Translations under genes and position numbers: made by a program
Part shown: one piece after another, positions 1 to 8,343 of the stretch
How positions within the stretch are numbered: the first letter of the stretch is position 1
How the letters are laid out: the number at the start of each line of letters is the position of its first letter
NCBI GenBank assembly: GCA_018242365.1
Contig: JAFECB010000023.1
Coordinates: forward strand, 1-64,000
Length of the DNA stretch: 64,000 nucleotides
Direction: 5' to 3'
Source: Pseudomonadota bacterium
GTDB lineage: Bacteria > Pseudomonadota > Gammaproteobacteria > Xanthomonadales > Xanthomonadaceae
The notes under the pieces: generated by a model
Told to the model about the DNA's origin: nothing
Seen by the model: only the letters and a program-made list of their open reading frames with translations
Databases searched by the model: none

Positions 1-37
1 AGCGTTCACTCTGAGCCAGGATCAAACTCTTCACTTG
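1..37 (-). rRNA. rrs: 16S ribosomal RNA, 5' end only
   Basis: Read on the minus strand, the first 37 bases are the start of a bacterial 16S rRNA, including the universal 27F primer region (AGAGTTTGATCCTGGCTCAG). Aligned by eye to E. coli 16S numbering, base 37 is about position 1. The AGAGTGAACGCT that follows is the usual gammaproteobacterial/xanthomonad form. The rest of the gene lies off the left edge. Confidence 0.97.
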
Positions 38-220
38 AAGTTTTCGGGAATTGCTTCCCTATGCTTTGAGTGCAGAGATCGCCCAACTCCATTACTCGCT
101 GTACGTGTCTACGCCATCGCTGACGCATACGAATACTTTTGAATTGATGGTGTTGATCGAACGTCTGCTAATTGGACAACTGTCCACTACCAGACGCCCG
201 CACAAGTCACCTGCGCACAC

Positions 221-232
221 TGTCAAAGATCA
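221..232 (-). promoter_or_regulatory. rrn boxA antitermination site
   Basis: On the minus strand these bases read TGATCTTTGACA, 10 of 12 matches to the boxA core TGCTCTTTAACA that binds NusB/NusE in rRNA antitermination. It lies about 55-65 bases after the predicted transcription start, the usual place for a leader boxA. No clear boxB hairpin was seen beside it. Confidence 0.7.
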
Positions 233-292
233 ACGGATTTGGCCTCAGCGCCGCATCCATCCTCGTAACCGTTCAGCCCGAGGGAGCCGCCC

Positions 293-320
293 ATCATACA
301 CGGGTTTTGACACCTGTCAA
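293..320 (-). promoter_or_regulatory. rrn operon sigma-70 promoter
   Basis: The minus strand carries TTGACA (315-320) and TATGAT (293-298) with a 16-base spacer, a near-consensus sigma-70 promoter. The sequence after the -10 is GC-rich (GGGCGGCTCCC), a discriminator type typical of stringently controlled rRNA promoters. The predicted start is near base 286. The stringent control is inferred from the discriminator. Confidence 0.85.
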
Positions 321-542
321 CGCCCGTCGGGCGACTTTTTTCTTCCCCCGCCCGCCAGCCACACAGGCCGCCTCAGCAGGGCCGCACAGTTTGCCCTCCT
401 TCCCGCGCATTGGATAGTCTTGACGCTTCGCCGCATCCGTGCATCGACGGCCGCACGTCACCCTGTTTCGACCTGCCAGTGCCTTGACGCCGCACGCGCG
501 CTGCGCGCAAGGTGCCGCCTTCACCCTCATCTGGAGCTTTGC

Positions 543-995
543 ATGCGCCGTCTCGCCTTACTCCTGCCCTGCGCACTCGCGCTGTCTGGCTGTGCCGCCG
601 CAGGCCAGTCCTGGGTCGAGCTTGGCGGCAAACGCTACAACGTCGAGATCGCCAACACCGAAGAAGCGCGTGAGCGCGGTCTGATGTTCCGCGACAGCAT
701 GGCCGTAGACCACGGAATGATCTTCATCCACGACGTGCAGGCACCACAGTCGTACTGGATGAAGAACACCAAGATCCCGCTCGACATCCTGTATTTCGAC
801 GACAACCACAAGCTGGTTTCGCAGCAGCGTGACGTGCCGCCGTGCTCCCTCGGCGATGGCTGCCCACCCTATCCCAGCAACGCACCGGCACGCTACGTAC
901 TGGAACTCAACGCAGGGCAAGCAGCAAAATTGAAGCTGCAGGACGGCGCGGTGCTGAAGTTCGGACCTGGCATCCAGCCCGCTTCGGCGCAGTAG
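543..995 (+). CDS. DUF192 family lipoprotein
   Basis: A 150-residue protein. The first 19 residues form a lipoprotein signal with lipobox LSGC, so the mature protein should be anchored by a cysteine in an envelope membrane. The rest matches the DUF192 fold, with a segment running from ARERGLMFRD through GMIFIHD and SYWMKNTKIPLDILYFD. DUF192 proteins are small beta-rich extracytoplasmic proteins whose biochemical role is not established. The frame stays open upstream to base 51, but that extension is Arg/Ser/Pro-rich and runs into the rrn leader; the ATG directly before the signal peptide was chosen. It is divergent from the rrn operon and 87 bases upstream of hemL, so it may be cotranscribed with hemL. 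Confidence 0.85.
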   Translation: MRRLALLLPCALALSGCAAAGQSWVELGGKRYNVEIANTEEARERGLMFRDSMAVDHGMIFIHDVQAPQSYWMKNTKIPLDILYFDDNHKLVSQQRDVPPCSLGDGCPPYPSNAPARYVLELNAGQAAKLKLQDGAVLKFGPGIQPASAQ

Positions 996-1082
996 TCGCG
1001 CAAGCGATCACCGCACCCAAACGCTCGACACCTCTTCGCGGACACGCCGCCGCGCACCATGCCCACAGACAACTCCCGCACC

Positions 1083-2372
1083 ATGCAGAACGACCGCTCA
1101 CACGCCCTGTTTGCACGCGCCCAGCAACATTTGCCCGGCGGCGTCAATTCTCCCGTACGCGCTTTCAAGTCGGTCGGCGGGGAACCGTTTTTCGCGCAGC
1201 GAGCGGAAGGCCCCTTCGTCTTCGATGCCGACGGCAATCGCTACATCGATTACGTCGGCTCATGGGGGCCGATGATCGTCGGGCACAACCATCCGACCGT
1301 ACTGGATGCCGTCATCAATGCAGCGCGTGATGGTCTGTCCTTCGGCATCCCGAATCCTCACGAAGTCACGATGGCGGAAACCATCGCGCAGCTGGTGCCG
1401 AGCTGCGAAGTGGTGCGCATGGTCAACTCCGGCACCGAAGCCACGATGTCGGCGATTCGACTGGCACGCGGCATCACTGGGCGTGATCGCATCGTCAAGT
1501 TCGAAGGCTGCTACCACGGCCATGCGGATTCGTTTCTGGTCAAGGCAGGCAGCGGCGCGCTGACCTTCGGCGTACCTACGTCGCCAGGCGTGCCAAAGGC
1601 ACTGGCAGACCTGACGCTCACCCTGCCCTTCAACGATTTCGATGCCGCTACCAGGCTGTTCGACGAATGCGGCAACAGCATCGCCTGTCTGATCGTCGAA
1701 CCCGTGGTCGGCAATGCCAACTGCCTGCCGCCGCGCCCGGGCTTCCTTCAGCATCTGCGTGCGTTGTGCACCCAGCATGGCGCACTGTTGATCTTCGATG
1801 AGGTGATGACCGGCTTCCGCGTTGCGCTTGGTGGCGCGCAGGCGCGCTATGACGTGACGCCGGACCTGTCCACCTTCGGCAAGGTGATTGGCGGCGGCAT
1901 GCCGGTGGGCGCGTATGGCGGTCTCCGCGACCTGATGGCGCAGATCGCGCCCAGCGGCCCGATCTACCAAGCCGGCACGCTCAGCGGCAACCCGGTGGCG
2001 ATGGCGGCAGGCCTTGCGATGCTGGAACTGATCCAGGCCCCCGGCTTCCACGATGCGCTGGAGGCGAAGACCCACGCGCTGTGCGACGGCTTGGAAGCCG
2101 CCGCAGGTGATGCCGGAATCTCGTTCACGACGCAGCGCGTGGGCGGCATGTTCGGCCTGTTCTTCAGCAACGAGAAGGTCGACACCTTTGCGCAGGCGAC
2201 GGCCTGCGATGCCGCGGCGTTCAACCGTTTCTTCCACGCGATGCTGGAGCGCGGCGTGTACCTCGCGCCTTCGGCATTCGAAGCGGGCTTCATGTCCAGT
2301 GCCCACGACGACACCGTGATCGCGCAGACCATCGCAGCGGCGCGCGAGGCGTTCAGGGCTGCCAGAATCTGA
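1083..2372 (+). CDS. hemL: glutamate-1-semialdehyde 2,1-aminomutase
   Basis: A PLP enzyme converting glutamate-1-semialdehyde to 5-aminolevulinate, the last step of the C5 route to tetrapyrroles, in the cytosol. The 429 residues match the family length (426-430). The N-terminal [12 protein letters not shown] is diagnostic, [16 protein letters not shown] binds PLP phosphate, DEVMTGFRV carries the PLP-nitrogen aspartate, and [15 protein letters not shown] holds the Schiff-base lysine, K267 from this start. An in-frame ATG at 1059 would add eight residues. The later ATG fits known xanthomonad HemL N-termini (about MN-SRSHALF) better. Neither start has a strong Shine-Dalgarno site. Confidence 0.97.
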   Translation: MQNDRSHALFARAQQHLPGGVNSPVRAFKSVGGEPFFAQRAEGPFVFDADGNRYIDYVGSWGPMIVGHNHPTVLDAVINAARDGLSFGIPNPHEVTMAETIAQLVPSCEVVRMVNSGTEATMSAIRLARGITGRDRIVKFEGCYHGHADSFLVKAGSGALTFGVPTSPGVPKALADLTLTLPFNDFDAATRLFDECGNSIACLIVEPVVGNANCLPPRPGFLQHLRALCTQHGALLIFDEVMTGFRVALGGAQARYDVTPDLSTFGKVIGGGMPVGAYGGLRDLMAQIAPSGPIYQAGTLSGNPVAMAAGLAMLELIQAPGFHDALEAKTHALCDGLEAAAGDAGISFTTQRVGGMFGLFFSNEKVDTFAQATACDAAAFNRFFHAMLERGVYLAPSAFEAGFMSSAHDDTVIAQTIAAAREAFRAARI

Positions 2373-2420
2373 GCGGCAACAAGCAGCAAGGCGACACGAC
2401 GTCACCAACCAGGGACACCG

Positions 2421-2995
2421 AAGACCGCATTCGAGTTCGTATTCACCCTCGTCACGATCATCACCTCGCTTGCGTTGACCCATTTGCTCGGTGGTCTCGT
2501 CGAGTTGCTGCGTGATGGGAATCGAACACGCTATTCGACAACGCACGCCCTCTGGCTCTGGTCTGCGCTGCTGATGACGACTGGAAACTGGGCCTCATTA
2601 CGGAGCTTGCGCGCGATGAGTGCGTGGCCAGCCCGAGCCGTCTTGCTGTGCGTGGCATTCATGACGCTCATGTATCCGTTGCGCGTCTTCGTCACGCCGA
2701 AGCTTGCAGCCGAAGACGGGATCGACCTCGTTGCCTTCCATGATCGCGAGCATCGAAAGTACGCGTTGGTCGCTGGCATCGTCTTCCTGCTGGCAATCGC
2801 GCTCAACCTGGCTTTCGCAACGACAGGGCATATGGCGGAGTGGCTGCGCGAAAGCGGGTTTCGATCATCGTCCTGATGCCGACACTGGCGGCTTGTCTGC
2901 TGCGCAGCCAACGCACGCAGACGCTATCGGCAACCGCACTCGCTCTGCTCGCGACCTACTACGCCATCATCAAATGCAATGTCGTCGAGACCTGA
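2421..2995 (+). pseudogene. broken multi-membrane protein gene (no start, one frameshift)
   Basis: After the hemL stop the same frame encodes an apparent membrane protein beginning TAFEFVFTLVTIITSLALTH, a pattern recalled from small hypothetical membrane proteins. Hydrophobic segments lie near 2430-2500, 2630-2680 and 2760-2820. Between the hemL stop and the first hydrophobic segment there is no ATG, GTG or TTG in frame; the first possible start, a TTG at 2475, would cut that segment. The frame then closes at 2874-2876, but the frame two bases over continues with another hydrophobic stretch (IIVLMPTLAACLL, then LATYYAIIKCNVVET) and stops at 2993-2995. The simplest reading is a gene that lost its start and has a frameshift around 2840-2862. 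A sequencing error could explain the frameshift but not the missing start. Function unknown. Confidence 0.6.
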
Positions 2996-3160
2996 CTGCC
3001 GTGCGGCTCACGCCATCGGTAGCGTGCGGCAAGGTAGCCGTCGGAGCAATGAATTTGCAGGGTCTCGTCGCAAACTCTTCACATCCACACGCCTAGTTTG
3101 GCCTCCAGCCGCGGCAGGCACCGGTGTCGGCACCCCGCGACCTCCCAGGAGGATAATTCC

Positions 3161-3832
3161 ATGAAATCTCTTGCTCTTGCGTGTGCCATTGCCGTGGGCC
3201 TCGGCCTGCCGATGGCTGCCTCTTCCACACCTGCTGCGACCCAACACGCAGCGCACGCACACGCGCAAACCGCCGCAGCCACGACGGTGCCAGCAGCGCC
3301 GCAACTGCACGCTGCTCTGCGTGGACTGTGGCACGGTCATGTCGTGAATACCCGCGCCTATGCCATGGCCGTGAAGAAAGGCGACGCCGCAGCAGCGGCG
3401 AAGGCAGCCGAGGCAACCGTGGCCAACGCGCAGGAGATCGCCAATGCGGTCGCTGGCTTTTATGGCGACGATGCGGGCAAGGGCATGATGAAGCTGCTTG
3501 GTGGTCACTGGGCCGGCGTCAAGGCATTGACCGATGCAAGCCACGCCGGCAATCAAGCCGGTATCGACAAGGCGATGCAGGATTTGACCGTCAATGCTGG
3601 TGAGATCGCCAAATTCCTGCACGGCGCCAACCCGGACAACTGGCCGGAGGCCACCGTCGACGGTCTGCTGCTTGCGCATGCCGCGCACCACAAGGCGCAG
3701 GTTGCGGAAATCATGGCCGGCAATATGACCGCCGAGGCGAAGACCTGGAAGGCCATGCAGGACCACATGAACACAATCGCGGATGCACTGGCCGGCGGCA
3801 TTGCCGCGCAGTTCCCGAACAAGGTCAAGTAA
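3161..3832 (+). CDS. secreted helical protein of unknown function
   Basis: A 223-residue protein with a strong Shine-Dalgarno site (AGGAGG, 3147-3152) eight bases before the ATG and an N-terminal signal peptide (about 20-25 residues, likely cut in MAASSTPAA), so probably periplasmic or secreted. After an Ala/His/Thr-rich linker come mostly helical segments with recurring His/Trp and NAxEIA motifs: LRGLWHGHVVNTRAYAM, ANAQEIANAVAGFYGDDAG, NAGEIAKFLHGANPDNWPE and a closing IADALAGGIAAQFPNKVK. The same layout (an LWxxH-xxTR helix, NxxxIGxAIxPFYG, NAxxIAxFLxxANPNW, DxLxxGIxxQFPxKF) is recalled from uncharacterised Bacillus proteins. The repeated His residues could bind a metal, but that is only a guess. 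It is a single-gene unit closed by a terminator at 3856-3885. Confidence 0.75.
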   Translation: MKSLALACAIAVGLGLPMAASSTPAATQHAAHAHAQTAAATTVPAAPQLHAALRGLWHGHVVNTRAYAMAVKKGDAAAAAKAAEATVANAQEIANAVAGFYGDDAGKGMMKLLGGHWAGVKALTDASHAGNQAGIDKAMQDLTVNAGEIAKFLHGANPDNWPEATVDGLLLAHAAHHKAQVAEIMAGNMTAEAKTWKAMQDHMNTIADALAGGIAAQFPNKVK

Positions 3833-3855
3833 GAGACCCTTCGTTCATGACGGAT

Positions 3856-3885
3856 GCGCCTGCGGGAAACTGCAGGCGCGTTTTT
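3856..3885 (+). terminator. rho-independent terminator
   Basis: Perfect 8-bp stem GCGCCTGC/GCAGGCGC with an 8-base loop followed by five T. It lies 24 bases after the stop of the secreted helical protein gene and faces the convergent SDR gene. Confidence 0.85.
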
Positions 3886-3930
3886 CGTGCACCGCGCGTT
3901 AGCGAATCACGCGTTGTACGCGTCAGTCCG

Positions 3931-4752
3931 TCAATGCTCCAGATACAAATCCGGCAGCAAGCGTGCATTCGGATCGACCGCGTAACCGGACAGGTCCGTC
4001 ACGCCGGCGTCACGCAGCACTTCATCGTCGATGAAGAAATTGCCGGCGCAGCCCTTCGCCTCGCGCACGAGGATGGCATGCGCGGCGTCGCCCATGATCT
4101 CCGGCTTGCGGCCATTGGCAGCGGACACGCCCGGAATCATGTTGAGCGCTTCGGTAGCGATCAAAGTGCGCGGCCACAGCGCATTGACCGCCACGCCCTT
4201 GGGGCCGAATTCGGCGGCAAGCCCCAGGGTCACGAAGCTCATGCCCATCTTCGCCAGCGTGTAGGCGGTGAACGGGCCCCACCACTTCGGATCCAGTGAT
4301 GGCGGCGGGCACAGGGTAAGGATGTGCGGGTTCTGTGCCTTGAGCAGATGCGGCAGGCAGGCCTGCGCACACAGGAAACTGCCACGGCTGTTGACCTGCG
4401 ACATCAGGTCGAAGCGCTTCATCGGCGTGTCCAGGGTGCCGCGCAGCCAGATCGCGCTGGCGTTGTTGATCAGGATATCGATGCCGCCGAAGGCCTCGAC
4501 GGTTTGCGCCACGGCGGCCTGCACTTGCTCTTCCTCGCGAATGTCGCACTTGATCGCGAGCGCCTTGCCGCCGGCAGCCTCGACTGCACTGGCTGCGCTG
4601 TGGATGGTCCCCGGCAACTTGGGATTGGGTACATCGGATTTGGCGGCGATCACGACATTGGCACCATCGCGGCCGGCGCGCTCGGCGATGGCGAGGCCAA
4701 TCCCGCGCGAAGCGCCAGTGATGAACAGGGTCTTGCCAGCAAGCGTGGTCAT
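3931..4752 (-). CDS. short-chain dehydrogenase/reductase, HSDL2-like
   Basis: A 273-residue classical SDR. The Rossmann motif TGASRGIG is near the N-terminus, followed by NNAS in the adenine-binding region. The active-site Tyr/Lys pair is in YTLAK, with the serine probably in LTLCPPPS. The distinctive insertion AAKSDVPNPKLPGTIHSAA and WWGPFTAYTLAKMGMS are typical of the human HSDL2-like group, whose members are often annotated as citronellol/fatty-acid-linked oxidoreductases; the true substrate is unknown. The frame opens 20 codons earlier, but the ATG before MTTLAGKTLFITG was chosen because the dinucleotide fold begins at once after it. It is divergent from the DedA-PAP2 gene with 59 bases between start codons. 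Confidence 0.88.
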   Translation of the reverse strand: MTTLAGKTLFITGASRGIGLAIAERAGRDGANVVIAAKSDVPNPKLPGTIHSAASAVEAAGGKALAIKCDIREEEQVQAAVAQTVEAFGGIDILINNASAIWLRGTLDTPMKRFDLMSQVNSRGSFLCAQACLPHLLKAQNPHILTLCPPPSLDPKWWGPFTAYTLAKMGMSFVTLGLAAEFGPKGVAVNALWPRTLIATEALNMIPGVSAANGRKPEIMGDAAHAILVREAKGCAGNFFIDDEVLRDAGVTDLSGYAVDPNARLLPDLYLEH

Positions 4753-4811
4753 GCGTACGTATCCGTATTGATTCATGAAGAGTGTAGCGCGTAGGCCGTA
4801 TCCTTTCGCCA

Positions 4812-6734
4812 ATGCACAACGTCTGGTTCGACAGCACCCTTGCCTGGATCGGCGCCCACCCGGTGGCGGCGGGCCTGTTGGTGTTCCTGATCGCGTTCTG
4901 CGATGCGCTGATCATCCTTGGCGCGATCGTGCCGGCGCTGCCGCTGATGATCGCGATCGGCGTGCTGATCGGCATGGACAAATTGTCCGGCCCGTATGCG
5001 GTGACCTGCGCGGCACTGGGCGCATTCTGCGGCGATGGGCTGAGCTATTGGGTCGGCCGGCGCTGGGGTGATGGGCTGCGCGGGGTGTGGCCATTCCGGC
5101 GCTATCCGCGCTTGCTGGAGCGTGGCGAGACCTTGTTTCGTCGCAATGCCAACAAGAGCCTGCTGATCGCCCGTTACGTCGGCGCTGTGCGACCGTTTGT
5201 TCCCGCGATTGCCGGCATGGCGCGGATGCCGCTGACCCGCTATGTGCGGATCAGTGGTATCGCCTGCCTGTCGTGGGCGGTCGTGTTCCTGCTGCCCGGC
5301 TGGGCACTCGGACAGGCCTACGATGCGGTCGCGGCGGTGGCCGACAAGCTCGTGTTGGCGCTGCTCGGCTTGATCGCCGCACTGGCCATCGCATGGGCAC
5401 TCGTGCTCTACACATGGCGCTGGTTCGCGATCAATGCCGATGGCCTGTTGGCACGCGCGCTGCACTGGAGCCAGCGCCACCCGAGGTTGGGCAAGGTGGT
5501 GCGCAGCGTGGTCGATCCGGATCGACGCGAATCGACCTCATTGCTGCTGCTGGCGTGCTGTCTGTTCGCATTCGCCTGGGCCTGGGCCTGGCTCAGCGGC
5601 AGCCTGCTGGCCAGCGGCGGACCACTGCTGATCGACCATGACGTGTACGCGTTCATGTTCTCCCTGCGCAATCCACTGGCCGATCGCACAATGGCAACGC
5701 TGGCTGCGCTAGGTAGCGCGCCGGTACTGGCCATCGCATTCGGGACTGCAACCCTGTGGCTGCTTTGGCGACGCCGCTGGAAGGCCGCGCTGCACTGGAT
5801 CGTCGCGGTGGCCGTAGGCTTGGGATTGACCGAAGCACTCGCCATCGTGGTGCACATGCCGCGCCCGCCCACGGCGGCCACCGGGTTCGGCTTCCCGTCG
5901 ATCGCGGTCACCATGACCACGGTGGTGTTCGGGTTTTTCGCGGTGTTGATCGCGCGCGAACTGCCGGGGCGACAGCGGGTCTGGCCCTACCTGCTGACCG
6001 GTGTGGCGACGGCATTGGTGGGGTTTGCGCGCTTGTACCTCGGTGCTCACTGGCTCAGCGACATCCTCGGCGGCATGTTGCTGGGTGCAATCTGGGTGCT
6101 GGTGATCGGCATTGCGTATCGCCGCCACAGTGAGCGTTCGTTCTGGATGCCGCCGCTGGGTTGGACCTTCTATGGCAGTTTCCTGCTGGCGGCCTTCTGG
6201 TATGCCCCGCGCAGCGCACCCGCGACGCTGGCATTGTTCGAGCCCCCGCCACCGACGCGGTCGCTGACCCTGGCGCAATGGCAAGCGCACGGTTCGGGTG
6301 CGGAGGATGTGCGTTTCGATCTGGAAATCGCCGGCGACATCGACCGACTGCGGCAACGCTTGCAACACGCTGGCTGGCAAGCCCAAGCGCCTGCCGACTG
6401 GCTGGCGGCCGTGGGCCTGCTCGACGACGACTTGCCCGCCAACGCACGCCCGGTCCTGCCGCTGGCGCTGGAGGCACATCCCGAACGCCTGTTGTTGCGC
6501 CGCGCCGATCCTCGCGATAACGCGCGCATCGAACTGCTGCGGGTCTGGCCGGCACCAGCGCGACTGGACGACGACACGCCACTGTGGGTGGCGCGCTACG
6601 ACACCATGCAATTGCGGCAACGGCTGCGCCTGCTGACCTTGTGGCAACCGCTACCGCCCGTTCACGCCTTGCCATCCGACTTGCAGGCACTCGGTTCTGA
6701 CACCGCGCTCAAGGTTCGGCTGCATCCGCGCTGA
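4812..6734 (+). CDS. DedA-PAP2-LssY fusion membrane protein
   Basis: A 640-residue protein of three parts. Residues 1-200 are a DedA/SNARE-associated domain (IPALPLM-like loop, GDGLSYWVGRR, and RYVGAVRPFVPAIAGMARM, matching the conserved R-x-x-P-x-x-A-G-x-x-x-M block); DedA proteins are linked to lipid-carrier recycling and membrane homeostasis. Residues about 240-440 are a PAP2/undecaprenyl-pyrophosphatase-like domain with several membrane helices. Residues about 470-640 are a soluble LssY-type C-terminal domain. The PAP2 motifs are incomplete: the RP motif (VVHMPRPP) and ARLYLGAHWLSD (R407, H413, D417) are present, but the usual PSGH reads PSIA (362-365), and the lysine of KX6RP is not visible. 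Phosphatase activity is therefore doubtful. Confidence 0.88.
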   Translation: MHNVWFDSTLAWIGAHPVAAGLLVFLIAFCDALIILGAIVPALPLMIAIGVLIGMDKLSGPYAVTCAALGAFCGDGLSYWVGRRWGDGLRGVWPFRRYPRLLERGETLFRRNANKSLLIARYVGAVRPFVPAIAGMARMPLTRYVRISGIACLSWAVVFLLPGWALGQAYDAVAAVADKLVLALLGLIAALAIAWALVLYTWRWFAINADGLLARALHWSQRHPRLGKVVRSVVDPDRRESTSLLLLACCLFAFAWAWAWLSGSLLASGGPLLIDHDVYAFMFSLRNPLADRTMATLAALGSAPVLAIAFGTATLWLLWRRRWKAALHWIVAVAVGLGLTEALAIVVHMPRPPTAATGFGFPSIAVTMTTVVFGFFAVLIARELPGRQRVWPYLLTGVATALVGFARLYLGAHWLSDILGGMLLGAIWVLVIGIAYRRHSERSFWMPPLGWTFYGSFLLAAFWYAPRSAPATLALFEPPPPTRSLTLAQWQAHGSGAEDVRFDLEIAGDIDRLRQRLQHAGWQAQAPADWLAAVGLLDDDLPANARPVLPLALEAHPERLLLRRADPRDNARIELLRVWPAPARLDDDTPLWVARYDTMQLRQRLRLLTLWQPLPPVHALPSDLQALGSDTALKVRLHPR

Positions 6735-6749
6735 GGTTTCAGCTGCTCA

Positions 6750-6871
6750 GTGGGAGCGCACCAAAGGGGCGCGACGCCTTTGCGAGTTCCTGCGAGAGCA
6801 ATCGCGCCCCTGTGGTGCGCTCCCACAAATCCTGCCATGCGCTCCCACAAATCCTGCGGTGCGCTCCGACG
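6750..6871. repeat. palindromic REP-like repeat with extra half-units
   Basis: An inverted pair of about 25-base arms (left 6750-6774, right 6802-6826) of the type GGAGCGCACC...GGGGCGCGA / TCGCGCCCC...GGTGCGCTCC, followed by two degenerate tail fragments ending ATGCGCTCC and GGTGCGCTCC. The same element recurs at seven other loci. It could form a long hairpin and end transcripts between the convergent fusion gene and mpl. Confidence 0.85.
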
Positions 6872-6882
6872 AATTCAGTGCG

Positions 6883-8250
6883 CTACGGGGTATTGCTCAA
6901 CGCGGCAAAGAACCGGCGCGGCGCGCCGTCGAAACCACCGTTGGACATGAACACCACATGGTCGCCTGAGCGCACGAGTCCACGCAGTGCGACCAACAAC
7001 GCATCGACATCGGTCACCGCGCGCCCTTCGCCCTTGAGCGCCGCGATCACCTTGCCTGCATCCCACGGCAACTCCGGGCGCGCGAGGAACACCACGTCGT
7101 CCGCCAAATCCAGTGACGGTGCCAGTGCCTCGGCATGCGCACCCAGCCGCATCGAATTGCTGCGCGGCTCCATCGCGACAACAATTCGCGCGTTACCGAC
7201 CTTGGCGCGCAGCCCGGCCAAGGTGGTGTGGATGGCGGTCGGGTGATGGGCAAAGTCGTCGTAGACGGTGATGTCACCGTGTTTGCCGATCACCTCCAGG
7301 CGACGCTTCACGCTGCGGAAACTCGCGAGCGCCTCGACAACGCGAGAGCTATCGACTCCCACGGCATTGCACGCCGCCAGTGCTGCCAGCCCGTTGAGCA
7401 CATTGTGGTCGCCGAGCAGCGGCCATTCGACGATGCCGACCTCTGCACCGTCGTGCAACACGACAAAACGACTGCCATCCTCGGCCAATTTGTGCGCACT
7501 CCACTCGAACGCCGGATCGAAGCCGAAGCGCTCCACCGGCGTCCAGCAGCCCATTGCCAGCACTTCGGCCAGACGCGCGTCGTGGCCGTTGACGATCAGC
7601 CGCCCGCGCCCCGGCACCGTGCGCACCAGATGATGGAACTGGCGCTGGATCGCGGCCACGTCGGGAAAGATGTCCGCGTGGTCGTATTCGAGGTTGTTGA
7701 GGATCGCGACCAAAGGCCGGTAATGAACGAACTTGCTGCGCTTGTCGAAAAACGCGGTATCGTATTCGTCGGCTTCGACCACGAATTCGCGACCTTTGCC
7801 CAAGCGCGCCGACGCGCCGAAATCCTCAGCCACGCCGCCGATCAGGAAGCCCGGCGCACGCCCGGCGGCTTCCAGCAGGAAGGCGAGGATCGTCGTCGTC
7901 GTGGTCTTGCCGTGGGTGCCGGCGACCGCGAGCACGTCGCGACCCGGCAATACCTGTTCGCGCAACCACTCCGCACCGCTGGTGTAGCGCCGTCCGGCAT
8001 CGAGCACCGCTTCCACGGCCGGATTACCGCGTGAAAGCGCATTGCCGATGATGATGTCATCGCAGTCCGCCGTGATGTGGTCGGGCAGATAGCCTTGCTT
8101 CAGCGTGATGCCCAGCGTTTCCAGTTGGGTGGACATCGGCGGATAGATGTTCTGGTCGCTACCTTCGACCACGCGGCCGAGCTCGCGTGCCAGTGCGGCG
8201 ACGCCGCCCATGAAGGTACCGGCGATACCGAGGATGTGGAGTTTGCTCAT
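6883..8250 (-). CDS. mpl: UDP-MurNAc:L-alanyl-gamma-D-glutamyl-meso-DAP ligase
   Basis: Mpl attaches recycled murein tripeptide to UDP-MurNAc in the cytosol, bypassing the MurC-MurD-MurE steps. The 455-residue protein has the Mur-ligase layout. The N-terminal LHILGIAGTFMGG is the specific Mpl signature (MurC has [12 protein letters not shown], as in the murC copy at 59133-60590). The P-loop [11 protein letters not shown], then EADEYDTAFFDKRSK, NLEYDHADIF and DDFAHHPTAI follow. Upstream in-frame starts at 8256 and 8277 exist; the ATG giving MSKLHILGIAG was preferred by homology, without a strong Shine-Dalgarno site. It is upstream of adk's 3' end and separated from it by a REP element. Confidence 0.95.
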   Translation of the reverse strand: MSKLHILGIAGTFMGGVAALARELGRVVEGSDQNIYPPMSTQLETLGITLKQGYLPDHITADCDDIIIGNALSRGNPAVEAVLDAGRRYTSGAEWLREQVLPGRDVLAVAGTHGKTTTTTILAFLLEAAGRAPGFLIGGVAEDFGASARLGKGREFVVEADEYDTAFFDKRSKFVHYRPLVAILNNLEYDHADIFPDVAAIQRQFHHLVRTVPGRGRLIVNGHDARLAEVLAMGCWTPVERFGFDPAFEWSAHKLAEDGSRFVVLHDGAEVGIVEWPLLGDHNVLNGLAALAACNAVGVDSSRVVEALASFRSVKRRLEVIGKHGDITVYDDFAHHPTAIHTTLAGLRAKVGNARIVVAMEPRSNSMRLGAHAEALAPSLDLADDVVFLARPELPWDAGKVIAALKGEGRAVTDVDALLVALRGLVRSGDHVVFMSNGGFDGAPRRFFAALSNTP

Positions 8251-8279
8251 GGTCATGGCGCAGTCGCGATGCATCATCC

Positions 8280-8340
8280 GTGGGAGCGCACCGCAGGGGC
8301 GCGACAGGATTGCTTCGCGCCCCTGCGGTGCGCTCCTGCA
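8280..8340. repeat. palindromic REP-like repeat
   Basis: A compact inverted pair: arms 8280-8304 and 8316-8340 are nearly perfect complements with an 11-base loop. It lies between the start of mpl and the stop of adk, both on the minus strand. Confidence 0.9.
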
Positions 8341-8343
8341 GAT

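Larger units (their letters stand above)
38..542. other. rrn leader and spacer to the divergent DUF192 gene
   Basis: This 505-base stretch has no gene. On the minus strand it holds the rrn promoter (293-320), a predicted start near 286, an untranslated leader of about 250 bases and a boxA (221-232). Just upstream of the -35 element (334-345) an A-rich tract on the minus strand could act as an UP element. On the plus strand, 345-542 must hold the promoter of the lipoprotein gene at 543, but no convincing -35/-10 pair was found there. Confidence 0.6.

Noticed and set aside
321..344. Plus-strand hairpin CGCCC-GTC-GGGCG followed by six T near the rrn promoter
   Set aside because: It looks like a terminator, but no plus-strand gene ends before it; the T-run is the UP-like A-tract of the rrn promoter on the other strand.
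51..542. Upstream extension of the DUF192 lipoprotein frame
   Set aside because: It crosses the rrn promoter and would bury the signal peptide.
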